A DNA stretch of 47,948 bases from an uncultured Coriobacteriia bacterium (GTDB taxonomy: Bacteria; Actinomycetota; Coriobacteriia; Coriobacteriales; QAMH01), in NCBI GenBank assembly GCA_959608885.1, contig CAUHSG010000014.1, positions 1 through 47,948 on the forward strand. Direction: 5' to 3'. A model generated the notes under the pieces. The model ran no database searches. It was not told where the DNA came from and was given only the letters and a program-made list of their open reading frames with translations. Positions 25,843-33,102 of this stretch are shown piece after piece; the first letter of the stretch is position 1; every line of letters starts with the position of its first letter. The translations under genes were made by a program, and so were the position numbers.

Positions 25843-26736
25843 ATGAAATCCAAACGCGCAGCGGTCTTCGACGACGTCGTCTTCTCGGGTCCCGGGCAAG
25901 TGGAGTTCGAAGAGCGTATTTACGCTGAGGAGAAAGCAAAGCGCTGGCCTCGTGTTAGCAAAGGTACGGGTACGTTTGAAGATCAGGTGGTCATTGTCAC
26001 TGGAGCCGCGACCGGACAAGGTGAGATCGAAGCGAAGATGTTTGCCCAACAGGGCGCAAAAGTCTATATGACAGACATCAACGACGAAGGGCTCGAGCAA
26101 GTCAAGGCCGCCATCATCGAAGACGGTGGCGAAGCGGTCGCGTTTCCCATGGATGTCGTCGATGAGATCGCGTGGCAGAAGCTCGTCAAGCTCATCCTAG
26201 ATGACGATGGCCACCTCGACGTTCTTGTCAATAATGCCGGCATCTGTGTCAACGGGTCGATACTGACGTCGTCGCGCGCTGATTTGGAGCGGATGATGGA
26301 CGTCGATTGCTGGGGCGTTTATAACGGCATGCATTACTGCGCCCAGGCAATTATCGATGCAGGCGGTGGCGCTATCGTCAATACGTGCTCGTATCAGGGC
26401 AATCACTTCGGACCAGGCAATCTCATCGGCTATGCGATGGCCAAGGCGGCTGCTATGGGCATGACGCGCGCCGCGGCCACTGACCTTGGTGCTTTCGGCG
26501 TGCGTGTCAACGCCGTCAATCCCGGCCTGATTCTTTCGGATATGACACTGCCGAGGGGTCAGAATCGCAAGGGCCTGTCTGAGGCATCGTCATTGAAGCG
26601 CTACGCGCTTCCCGAGGAAGTCGCATCCGCTGTCCTGTTCCTTGCGTCTGATGGTGCAAGCTTCATCAACGGGGAGTACCTGTCCGTCGATGGTGGAGCG
26701 ACGACGTATCTTCATTTGGCAACTGCCGACAAGTAG
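25843..26736 (+). CDS. Short-chain dehydrogenase/reductase with N-terminal extension, island SDR3
   Basis: 297 aa. The SDR core begins only at about residue 46 (FEDQVVIVTGAATGQGEIEA), after a charged extension with no signal peptide. The cofactor loop reads TGAATGQG, with Gln where Ile/Leu is normal. VNNAGIC is present and catalytic Y197 and K201 lie in GYAMAKAAA. A glycine-rich DGGGAIVNTCSYQGNHFGPG-like region precedes the Tyr. Extended SDRs with this G-Q-G variant occur among polyol and steroid dehydrogenases, but I cannot assign a substrate. ACGGAGG lies before the ATG. SDR4 follows 25 bp later. Confidence 0.8.
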   Translation: MKSKRAAVFDDVVFSGPGQVEFEERIYAEEKAKRWPRVSKGTGTFEDQVVIVTGAATGQGEIEAKMFAQQGAKVYMTDINDEGLEQVKAAIIEDGGEAVAFPMDVVDEIAWQKLVKLILDDDGHLDVLVNNAGICVNGSILTSSRADLERMMDVDCWGVYNGMHYCAQAIIDAGGGAIVNTCSYQGNHFGPGNLIGYAMAKAAAMGMTRAAATDLGAFGVRVNAVNPGLILSDMTLPRGQNRKGLSEASSLKRYALPEEVASAVLFLASDGASFINGEYLSVDGGATTYLHLATADK

Positions 26737-26761
26737 TGGCTTGACGAGAAAGGAAGCGCAT

Positions 26762-27511
26762 ATGGAAAAGCAGAGGTTCATCGACAAAGTCGCAATCGTA
26801 ACCGGTGGCGCTAACGGCCTTGGCCGCGGTATGACCGAGCAGCTCGTGAAGGAAGGCGCCCAGGTCGTCGTCTTCGACATCGAAGACGACACCATGGAAG
26901 AGGTGTATGACGGCAACGAACGCGTGTATTGCATGCACTGCGACGTACGCGATTACGAGCAGGTGCAGGAATGCGTTGCGAAGACCATCGAGGTCTTCGA
27001 TCATGTTGATGTTCTGATGAACAACGCCGGCATTACTCACCGTCAGAACTTCCTCGAGTGCAGCCAGGAGGGCTGGCTCGATGTCATGGACACGAACCTG
27101 AACGGCATCTTCTACGTTGGACAAGCCGTCGCCCGTACCATGGTCGACAAGGGAATAAAGGGCTACATCGTCAACACGAGTTCGAACAGCGCCCGCAAGA
27201 CCATTGGCGGCATCACGCCCTATGGACCTTCCAAAGCTGCGGTCAGCATGCTCACCCAGGTCATGGCGCTGGAGCTGGCTCAGTATGACATTCACGTGAA
27301 TGCCGTTGCTCCCGGCACGTCCAAGACGCGCATTACGGAGGGCACGAGGTTTGATCCCGAGCGTAACGCCGCGTTTTTGGCCAAGATGCCCTTCGGTCGT
27401 TACGGCGAGATTCAGGAGATGGTCAACGTCGCGTTGTTCCTGGCGTCTGATGATGCCTCGTTCATCACTGGCGAAACCATCTACGAAGAGGGCGGATTCA
27501 GTCTCTTGTAA
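26762..27511 (+). CDS. Short-chain dehydrogenase/reductase, island SDR4
   Basis: 249-aa classical SDR. TGGANGLG is the cofactor loop, MNNAGIT follows, catalytic Y154 and K158 lie in PYGPSKAAV, and PGTSKTRITEGTR is in the substrate loop. An aspartate after beta-2 (VVFDIEDD) favours NAD(H). AAAGGAAG lies 5 nt before the ATG. It resembles SDR2, especially in the substrate-loop and C-terminal FLASDDASFITGET region. It directly precedes the BaiE-like gene, 14 bp away, so oxidation of a hydroxyl next to the dehydration site is a sensible joint role. Confidence 0.85.
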   Translation: MEKQRFIDKVAIVTGGANGLGRGMTEQLVKEGAQVVVFDIEDDTMEEVYDGNERVYCMHCDVRDYEQVQECVAKTIEVFDHVDVLMNNAGITHRQNFLECSQEGWLDVMDTNLNGIFYVGQAVARTMVDKGIKGYIVNTSSNSARKTIGGITPYGPSKAAVSMLTQVMALELAQYDIHVNAVAPGTSKTRITEGTRFDPERNAAFLAKMPFGRYGEIQEMVNVALFLASDDASFITGETIYEEGGFSLL

Positions 27512-27525
27512 GGAGAGGTGTGACA

Positions 27526-28017
27526 ATGACCACCTTGGAAGATCTAGAAAAGCGCATCCAGGTCCTGGAAGACATGCGGGCTATCGAACGCCTCCAGGCA
27601 AAGTACTGGGATACGCTCGATGCGAAAGACTGGGACGGGCTCAGCGAGTGCCTTGTCGATGACTTCGTATTCATCAACAACACAACCGGCGGGCGCTACG
27701 AGGGTCGCGACGGGATGCTCGAGACAATGAAGGGCAAGTTCACCGATGATGTCACCTCGAGCCACCAAGGCCATCACCATTGGATTGAGATTACAGGCGA
27801 AGACACGGCCATATCTCATTGGTCGCTCGAGGACGACTTGTACGATGCCGTAAACGGCGGGGAGTTCTTCGGGCGCGCCCACTATGACAACAAGTATGTG
27901 AAAGTCGATGGTCGATGGTACTTTACCGAAATGTCTCTGACGTATTTACGCGGCGAAGCGAATATCAAGAAGCGCTACGAAGACACCGCCAATGCGTATA
28001 AGGTGTTCATGATGTAG
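27526..28017 (+). CDS. SnoaL-fold dehydratase-like protein, BaiE-like
   Basis: 163 aa, the length of bile-acid 7-alpha-dehydratase. From memory of Clostridium scindens BaiE, the two line up from the N-terminus at a constant offset of 3: BaiE Tyr30, Asp35, His83 and Asp106 correspond to Y27, D32, H80 and D103 here. Local matches include IERLQAKYWDTLDAKDWD, HWSLEDDLYD and YVKVDGRWYF. The position of BaiE Arg146 is Tyr140 here, with R142 two residues away. This predicts a dehydration of a beta- or vinylogous hydroxy-ketone; the family also includes cyclases and isomerases. AAGGAG lies 10 nt before the ATG. The neighbours are SDR4 and EthD3. No CoA ligase gene is present, so the substrate is probably not a CoA thioester. 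Confidence 0.75.
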   Translation: MTTLEDLEKRIQVLEDMRAIERLQAKYWDTLDAKDWDGLSECLVDDFVFINNTTGGRYEGRDGMLETMKGKFTDDVTSSHQGHHHWIEITGEDTAISHWSLEDDLYDAVNGGEFFGRAHYDNKYVKVDGRWYFTEMSLTYLRGEANIKKRYEDTANAYKVFMM

Positions 28018-28026
28018 GTGTTTGTC

Positions 28027-28102
28027 GTGGTTCGCCTCCGTACCACGCAGGCGAACCACACTCCTTTTCCTGTGGAAGGCGCGCCATATCTGCGCGCCTT
28101 CC
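28027..28102 (+). other. Two tandem perfect hairpins between BaiE-like and EthD3 genes
   Basis: GTGGTTCGCCT (28027-28037) pairs with AGGCGAACCAC (28049-28059), followed by CCTTTTCC. GGAAGGCGCGC (28074-28084) pairs with GCGCGCCTTCC (28092-28102). Both stems are 11 bp. The first resembles a terminator; together they probably lower expression of EthD3. Confidence 0.6.
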
Positions 28103-28144
28103 GCTAATCTCAAAACCGTTTCCGGAGTAGAAAGGGCAGGCGCT

Positions 28145-28834
28145 ATGATTTCCTGCATTAGCCTCTTCCGCAAAGATCCGACTATCTCAGACAGCGAATT
28201 TGACGCATTCCTACACGATGCCTATGCACCCCTATGTCTTCAAATCCCCGAGCTTGAATCCTTCGAGTTCGATCGAGTCACCGCCAAGGAACGCGGTGAT
28301 GCCTCTTCTGAAGCGATTCTTGCCGATGCGTTTACCATCGAGCGCTATGTCGATCTCGACGCATACGAGGAGGCTAGAAGATCCGATGCATATGCAGCGG
28401 TTTTGCGTGAGCGTGTAAACGCGGTGATGTACGAAGAGACCTACGTCTGCCTTGAAAACGTGTCCATTCCCCTGCGCGTCGAGGACGGATGCCAGAAGAA
28501 GATGACGTTGCTGGGGCGCACGGTGCCGGATGTGTCATTTGAGGACTTTACTCGCGAATGGTTTGTCGTTCATTCGGGATGTATGGCGAGGATGCCTACT
28601 GACATTTTCTATGGGTATAACCAGCACCTCATTATCGACCGTATGATAAATGGTCGCCATGTTACTCATGACAGGCTCCCATTTGACGGAATACTCGAGC
28701 TGTTTTTCAGCGAGGCATCCGAAGTTGCCAATGCTTTCAAAACTATTCCCGAAGGTCAGGCAACCGTGGCCCATCGCAAGGAATTCATGAGTAGCGTCAA
28801 TCCGTTTCTCGTCGACTTCGCTGTCGTGAAGTAG
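28145..28834 (+). CDS. Tandem EthD-like protein, copy 3 (divergent)
   Basis: 229 aa, third and most divergent paralogue. The first repeat begins MISCISLFRKDPTISDSEF but has lost the Trp/His motif (FDAFLHDAYAPL). The second repeat begins MTLLGRTVPDVSFEDF and keeps a variant, REWFVVHSGCM. NQHLIIDRMINGRHVTHDRLP matches the corresponding stretch of copies 1 and 2. AAAGGG lies about 10 nt before the ATG at 28145. It is the last gene of the copy-D unit. Loss of the motif only in the N-terminal half, as in copy 2, suggests specialisation, for example as hetero-oligomer partners. Confidence 0.68.
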   Translation: MISCISLFRKDPTISDSEFDAFLHDAYAPLCLQIPELESFEFDRVTAKERGDASSEAILADAFTIERYVDLDAYEEARRSDAYAAVLRERVNAVMYEETYVCLENVSIPLRVEDGCQKKMTLLGRTVPDVSFEDFTREWFVVHSGCMARMPTDIFYGYNQHLIIDRMINGRHVTHDRLPFDGILELFFSEASEVANAFKTIPEGQATVAHRKEFMSSVNPFLVDFAVVK

Positions 28835-29002
28835 TGGAACAAGGGTAGGCAGCCAACGATGCCCAGCGTCTTCTTCTAGCTTTCAAACGAGATGACCGCT
28901 CGAGTCCACGTGTCTTCCTTCGCAATTCTCAGAAGAACTTCTTGACTTAAAGACAGATTCAGAGAATGAAGTAAGCTCGTCATTTCAAGCGAAAGGAATG
29001 CC
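28835..29002. other. Gap at right border of the island
   Basis: 168 bp between EthD3 and the DUF362 gene. A TTGACT -35-like hexamer lies at 28943-28948 but no good -10 follows at 17 bp, and no copy of the island operator is visible. No terminator hairpin was recognised. Confidence 0.4.
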
Positions 29003-29930
29003 ATGGAAAAGGCAAAGGTCTACTTCACTCGTGAGATAAGCCCCGAAAACGTCGTGCGCATGTACGAGATGCCGGGCGTCAAACTCCCTGGTAAGGTCGC
29101 CGTCAAGGTGCACTCCGGCGAAGAGGGTAACCAGAATTACCTACACCCCGAGTTCATGCGTCCCATGGTCGAGGAGGTCGACGGCACCATCGTCGAGTGC
29201 AACACCGCCTACGACGGCGCGCGCGACACCACCGAGAAGCACGAGAAGCTCATGGCCGCCCACGGGTGGACCGATTACTTCGACGTGGACATCATGGATG
29301 CCGATGCCCCCCGATCTCGTCTTTCCCATCGAGAACGGGCGCGTGCTCGGCGAGAACCTCGTGGGCGGCCATTTGGCAAACTACTCGAGTGTGCTCGTCC
29401 TGTCGCATTTCAAGGGACATCCCATGGGAGGCTATGGCGGCGCGCTCAAGCAGCTTTCCATCGGCTGCGCCTCCAACGAGGGCAAGGTGAATATCCACAC
29501 CGGTGGCGCCACGCGCAAGCAGGGCGAGTTCTGGGACAAACACGCAGGGCAGGGCGACTTCCTAGAGGCCATGGCCGAGGCAGCCGAGACCGTGGTGAAC
29601 CACTTTGGCAGCAATCTGGCCTACATCAACATAGCCTGCAACCTGTCGGTTGACTGCGATTGCTGCGCCGTCGCCGAGGATCCCTGCATGGCCGACATCG
29701 GCATTTTCGCCTCCCTCGACCCGGTCGCCATCGACCAGGCATGCATCGACGCCGTGAAGAACTCGGATGGCCCGGGTCGCGATCACCTGCTCGAGCGTAT
29801 CGATTCCAAGCATGGCACCAAGACCATCGACGACATCGCGCGGCTTGGTTACGGCACGAAGGAGTACGAGCTCATCGAGGTGGGTGCTGGTTTCGATATC
29901 GACGGCAGCAATTTCAGCGTGAAGGACTAA
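29003..29930 (+). pseudogene. DUF362 protein, frameshifted at a C6 tract
   Basis: Two overlapping reading frames together make one DUF362 protein of about 308 aa. The N-terminal part (29003 to about 29310, starting MEKAKVYFTREISPENVV) breaks after DIMDADAP; the other frame continues PDLVFPIENGRVLGENLVGG to 29930. Removing one C from the run 29307-29312 restores a single frame. The C-terminal half holds CNLSVDCDCC and PCMADIGIFASLDPVAIDQA, typical of the family and of an Fe-S site. SD-like AAAGGAATGCC precedes the first ATG. The break may be a sequencing error, a true null, or a phase-variable switch. The family is thought to bind a 4Fe-4S centre; role unknown. Confidence 0.78.
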
Positions 29931-30022
29931 ATCCTAGTTATTCCATGAACGGTATAAAATAATCTGTAAACGGTGTATACTATGGGTATGCAATATGCGT
30001 TGCAGAGAATAGGAGCTATGCC

Positions 30023-30637
30023 ATGGAATACGTAACGATGGTAACCTTTCCTGTCGAGAGCCAGGCGTACGAGGCGTTTTCCCACCTCAAGAACAAACCG
30101 GTCACATCGTCCTACACGATTCTCCAGATGGTCATCGTGAAGAACGTCGATGGAAACATCGTGCCCAAGGACGGGTTCGATTCGGGTCAGGACACGACGG
30201 ATGACACTTGGATGGGAGGTTTGCTCGGGGCGGCCGTGGGCATACTCGGAGGCCCTATCGGCATCCTGCTCGGCGGCGGTGTGGGCTTGCTTGCGGGAAG
30301 TCTCGTCGACGAGAGCGATGCCGCGGATAACACCTCACTTCTCGCCTATAGCAGCCGTTCGTTGCTTCCGGGGCAGACGGCCCTCATCGCGCTCGTGCAG
30401 GAGGATGATTCCGCGGATTTCGACATGCAGTTCGAGGGCATGGATTGCGCGGTCATACACTGGGATGCCGCCGAAATCGCCGATGAGGTCGATCAGGCCG
30501 ACCAGATCCAGAAGGAACTCGCCAAGGAGGCCCGTGATAAGCTGCGCGCCCAGCGCAAGGCAGACCGGCACGAGGCCATCGAGAAGAAGCGTGCCGAGAT
30601 TAAGCAGAAGTTCGAGGACTTCAAGAAGAGCTTGTAG
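30023..30637 (+). CDS. DUF1269-like membrane-associated protein with glycine zipper
   Basis: 204 aa. An N-terminal ferredoxin-like region (about 1-60, YVTMVTFPVESQAYEAF) is followed by a hydrophobic glycine zipper at about 65-95 (GGLLGAAVGILGGPIGILLG). A second alpha/beta part comes next, and a highly charged helical C-terminus (about 155-204) is likely a coiled coil. The layout matches the poorly characterised DUF1269/stress-type group; the assignment is by architecture. AGGAG lies 7 nt before the ATG. TATACT (29976-29981) is a plausible -10. A strong terminator follows. Confidence 0.65.
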   Translation: MEYVTMVTFPVESQAYEAFSHLKNKPVTSSYTILQMVIVKNVDGNIVPKDGFDSGQDTTDDTWMGGLLGAAVGILGGPIGILLGGGVGLLAGSLVDESDAADNTSLLAYSSRSLLPGQTALIALVQEDDSADFDMQFEGMDCAVIHWDAAEIADEVDQADQIQKELAKEARDKLRAQRKADRHEAIEKKRAEIKQKFEDFKKSL

Positions 30638-30659
30638 AGACGGATGCTTGCGACAATTC

Positions 30660-30698
30660 CAGGGTGGTTCCCCGTGGGGAGCCACCCTGTTTCTCTTT
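30660..30698 (+). terminator. Intrinsic terminator
   Basis: CAGGGTGG...CCACCCTG and TCCCC...GGGGA form an interrupted 13-bp stem (30660-30689), followed by TTTCTCTTT. Confidence 0.8.
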
Positions 30699-30714
30699 CA
30701 CGTGGCGAATTCAT

Positions 30715-30735
30715 TATGCTAAGCTCAGGAGCATA
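30715..30735 (+). promoter_or_regulatory. Inverted repeat upstream of copper ATPase
   Basis: TATGCT (30715-30720) and AGCATA (30730-30735) are perfect arms with a 9-nt spacer, 24 bp before the ATPase start. Possible operator of a copper-responsive repressor; inferred from position only. Confidence 0.35.
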
Positions 30736-30758
30736 CTAAAGACGCGAAAGGGGCGTTC

Positions 30759-33026
30759 ATGCAAAGCACGATACGCTTGGCCATCGATGGCATGCATTGC
30801 GCGAACTGCGCGGCCAATATCGAGAAGCATTACCGCAACACGCCGGGCGTCATCGACGTCGCGGTGAACCTCGCCAACAACACCGGACAGGTCACCTTCG
30901 ACACGGATGCGGCGACGGTCGATGACATGCTCCGCGTCTTCGACGACCTCTCGTTCACCGCGGAGCTCATCGACGATGATGCGCCGCTGGTTGACGAGGA
31001 GCGCCGGGCAAGGGAAGCCATACGTGCGCGGCACGACCGCAGCGTCTTCATCACCTCCCTGGTACTTACCATCGTCATCTTCTGCGTCGGTATGCTTCCC
31101 GGAGCCCATATGGGCATTGGCGGTGCACTCGCGTCCCTGTTTGTGCCCGATCCCACGCACGTCCAGGAGATGTTCGCCACCAACATCCTCATGCTCGTCC
31201 TCACCGTGCCCGTGCAGTTCGGCTGTGGTGCGCGCTTCTACAAGGGGGCGTTCGCATCGCTCAAGAGCGGGTCTGCCAACATGGACGTGCTCGTCGCGCT
31301 CGGCACCACGATCGCGTTTCTCTTCTCGCTGTGGATTACGTTTCTGCCGGTTGTTCGCGGGGATTGGACGAGCCATGAGTCGATTGCCATCAACAACGGC
31401 ATGCCGTACTTCGAAACTTGTGCGATGCTCATCACCTTCGTGCTCCTCGGCAAGATTCTCGAAACGCGCGCGAAGGGGGCGACCAACCAGGCCATCGAGT
31501 CACTCATGAACCTCGCTCCGCCGACAGCCCGGGTCGACCGCGGGGGAGCCGTGGTCGAAATCCCGTTGTCCGCCGTCGCCATCGGCGATGTCGTCCTCAT
31601 CCGTCCGGGCGAGAAGGTGCCCGTCGATGGCGTCGTGATGCAAGGCGCATCTGAGGTCGACGAGTCCATGCTCACCGGCGAGGCGCTTCCGGTTGCCAAG
31701 CGCGAAGGCGACGAGGTGACTGGTGGCACGTTCAACACGACGGGTGCGCTCGAGGTGAAGGCTGTGCGCGTGGGCGCCGATTCCACCTTGGCGCGCATCG
31801 TACGCGCCGTGGAGGACGCCCAGGGGTCCAAGGCCCCGGTCCAGCGCCTTGCCGACAAGATTGCGGCCGTGTTCGTTCCCGCCATCCTCATCATCGCGGC
31901 CATCACCTTCTGCGTATGGTTCTTCTTCGTGCCGCCCGACTCGCCTGACGCGCTGTTGCAGCAGGCTCTGCTGCCCGCCATCGCCGTGATCGTTGTGGCG
32001 TGTCCCTGCGCACTCGGCCTGGCGACGCCCACGGCGCTCATGGTCGGCATGGGCAAGGGCGCGCAGCTCGGCATCCTCATCAAGGATGGCGAGGTCCTCG
32101 AGCGCGTATGCAAGCTGAGAAACGCCATCATGGACAAGACCGGCACCATCACGCGCGGTGCCCCCGAGGTCATCGCCTGCGATGTGCCGGCCGACGCATT
32201 GCGCCTGTCAGCCGCGCTCGAGGCGAAAAGCGAGCATCCGCTGGCCCGTGCCGTCGTGCTTTACGCGGCGCATAGCGGAGCGCTGGGGGAGGATGTCGCC
32301 GTGCAAGAGCCGGGAAGCGAGGGCTTTGCCGTCGCGCTGTCGGCCGCCTTGCCGGAGCCGGAGAGCTTCGAGGCCGTTATCGGTTCGGGTGTGACCGGCA
32401 TCGTCGAGGGGCATGAGGTCTTCGTCGGATCTCGCGTGGTCGTGGACGGCGTCGACGTCGGTGGCTTCGGCTTTGCCGACGCGCCCAAACCCGATGCGCG
32501 CGAGACGATCGAGACGCTCGCGAGTGAGTATCACGTCGACTCCTACATGGTGACGGGCGATGGGGAAGACCCGGCCCTGACAGTTGCCGAGGCGGTCGGC
32601 ATTCCCGCCGCACGTGTCTTCTACGGTGTGTGTCCCCTCGAGAAGGCCCAGTGCGTGCGAGACGTGAAGGAGGCTGGTGGCGAAGACGGCGTCACGGCGT
32701 TCGTCGGAGACGGCATCAACGACGCCCCGGCGCTTGCCGCGGCCGATGTGGGCATCGCCATGGCATCGGGCACGGATGTGGCCCTTGACGCCGGAAGCGT
32801 CGTGCTCATGCGCAATCGCCTGAGCGATCTGGTGGTCGCGTTGCGTCTCTCCAAGGCGACGATGCGCAAGATTCGCCAGAACCTCTTCTGGGCGCTCATC
32901 TACAACTGCATCATGATTCCGCTTGCCGCCGTGGGCATCTTGGCGCCGGCGCTCGCGGGCGCGGCCATGGCCCTGTCGAGCGTGAGCGTCGTCTGCAACT
33001 CCCTGCTGCTCAGGCGCTTCCGCTAG
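30759..33026 (+). CDS. P1B-type copper-transporting ATPase, CopA-like
   Basis: 755 aa. An N-terminal HMA metal-binding domain has GMHCANCAAN (C14, C17). Eight TM segments, the actuator motif TGEALPV, ion-path CPC (C415-P-C417) in VACPCALGLATPTA, phosphorylation D459 in MDKTGTIT, the HP pair in SEHPLA, and GDGINDAPAL follow. M7-M8 show YNCIMIP and MALSSVSVVCNS, the copper-type signature. It exports Cu+ across the membrane with ATP. AAAGGGG lies before the ATG. The tail converges on the MFS-CBS gene with a shared terminator. No CopZ or CsoR gene is in the window. Confidence 0.92.
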   Translation: MQSTIRLAIDGMHCANCAANIEKHYRNTPGVIDVAVNLANNTGQVTFDTDAATVDDMLRVFDDLSFTAELIDDDAPLVDEERRAREAIRARHDRSVFITSLVLTIVIFCVGMLPGAHMGIGGALASLFVPDPTHVQEMFATNILMLVLTVPVQFGCGARFYKGAFASLKSGSANMDVLVALGTTIAFLFSLWITFLPVVRGDWTSHESIAINNGMPYFETCAMLITFVLLGKILETRAKGATNQAIESLMNLAPPTARVDRGGAVVEIPLSAVAIGDVVLIRPGEKVPVDGVVMQGASEVDESMLTGEALPVAKREGDEVTGGTFNTTGALEVKAVRVGADSTLARIVRAVEDAQGSKAPVQRLADKIAAVFVPAILIIAAITFCVWFFFVPPDSPDALLQQALLPAIAVIVVACPCALGLATPTALMVGMGKGAQLGILIKDGEVLERVCKLRNAIMDKTGTITRGAPEVIACDVPADALRLSAALEAKSEHPLARAVVLYAAHSGALGEDVAVQEPGSEGFAVALSAALPEPESFEAVIGSGVTGIVEGHEVFVGSRVVVDGVDVGGFGFADAPKPDARETIETLASEYHVDSYMVTGDGEDPALTVAEAVGIPAARVFYGVCPLEKAQCVRDVKEAGGEDGVTAFVGDGINDAPALAAADVGIAMASGTDVALDAGSVVLMRNRLSDLVVALRLSKATMRKIRQNLFWALIYNCIMIPLAAVGILAPALAGAAMALSSVSVVCNSLLLRRFR

Positions 33027-33064
33027 GATGAGACGGCGGTCGCATCTCATAGGTTCCTGCGGCT

Positions 33065-33102
33065 AATGAGACAGTTTGGTCTGACCAAACTGTCTCATTT
33101 TT
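33065..33102. terminator. Bidirectional GAGACA-family terminator
   Basis: AATGAGACAGTTTGGTC (33065-33081) is perfectly complementary to GACCAAACTGTCTCATT (33083-33099) and continues into TTTTT. It sits between convergent genes and contains the stop codon of the minus-strand MFS gene. Confidence 0.88.

Noticed and set aside
9420..28834. A complete bile-acid-inducible (bai) operon
   Set aside because: No baiB (CoA ligase), baiF (CoA transferase) or baiI is present, and gene order differs; only the reductase, SDR and dehydratase types are shared.
9405..28834. Insertion sequence or integrase at the island borders
   Set aside because: No transposase, integrase, tRNA end or flanking duplication could be found.
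28835..29002. An island operator before the DUF362 gene
   Set aside because: TTGACTTAAAG looks superficially similar but lacks the GTGCGT half and the register to a -10.
29298..29930. A separate gene starting at ATG 29298
   Set aside because: There is no SD and its first residues duplicate codons of the upstream frame; it reads as the second half of the interrupted DUF362 gene.
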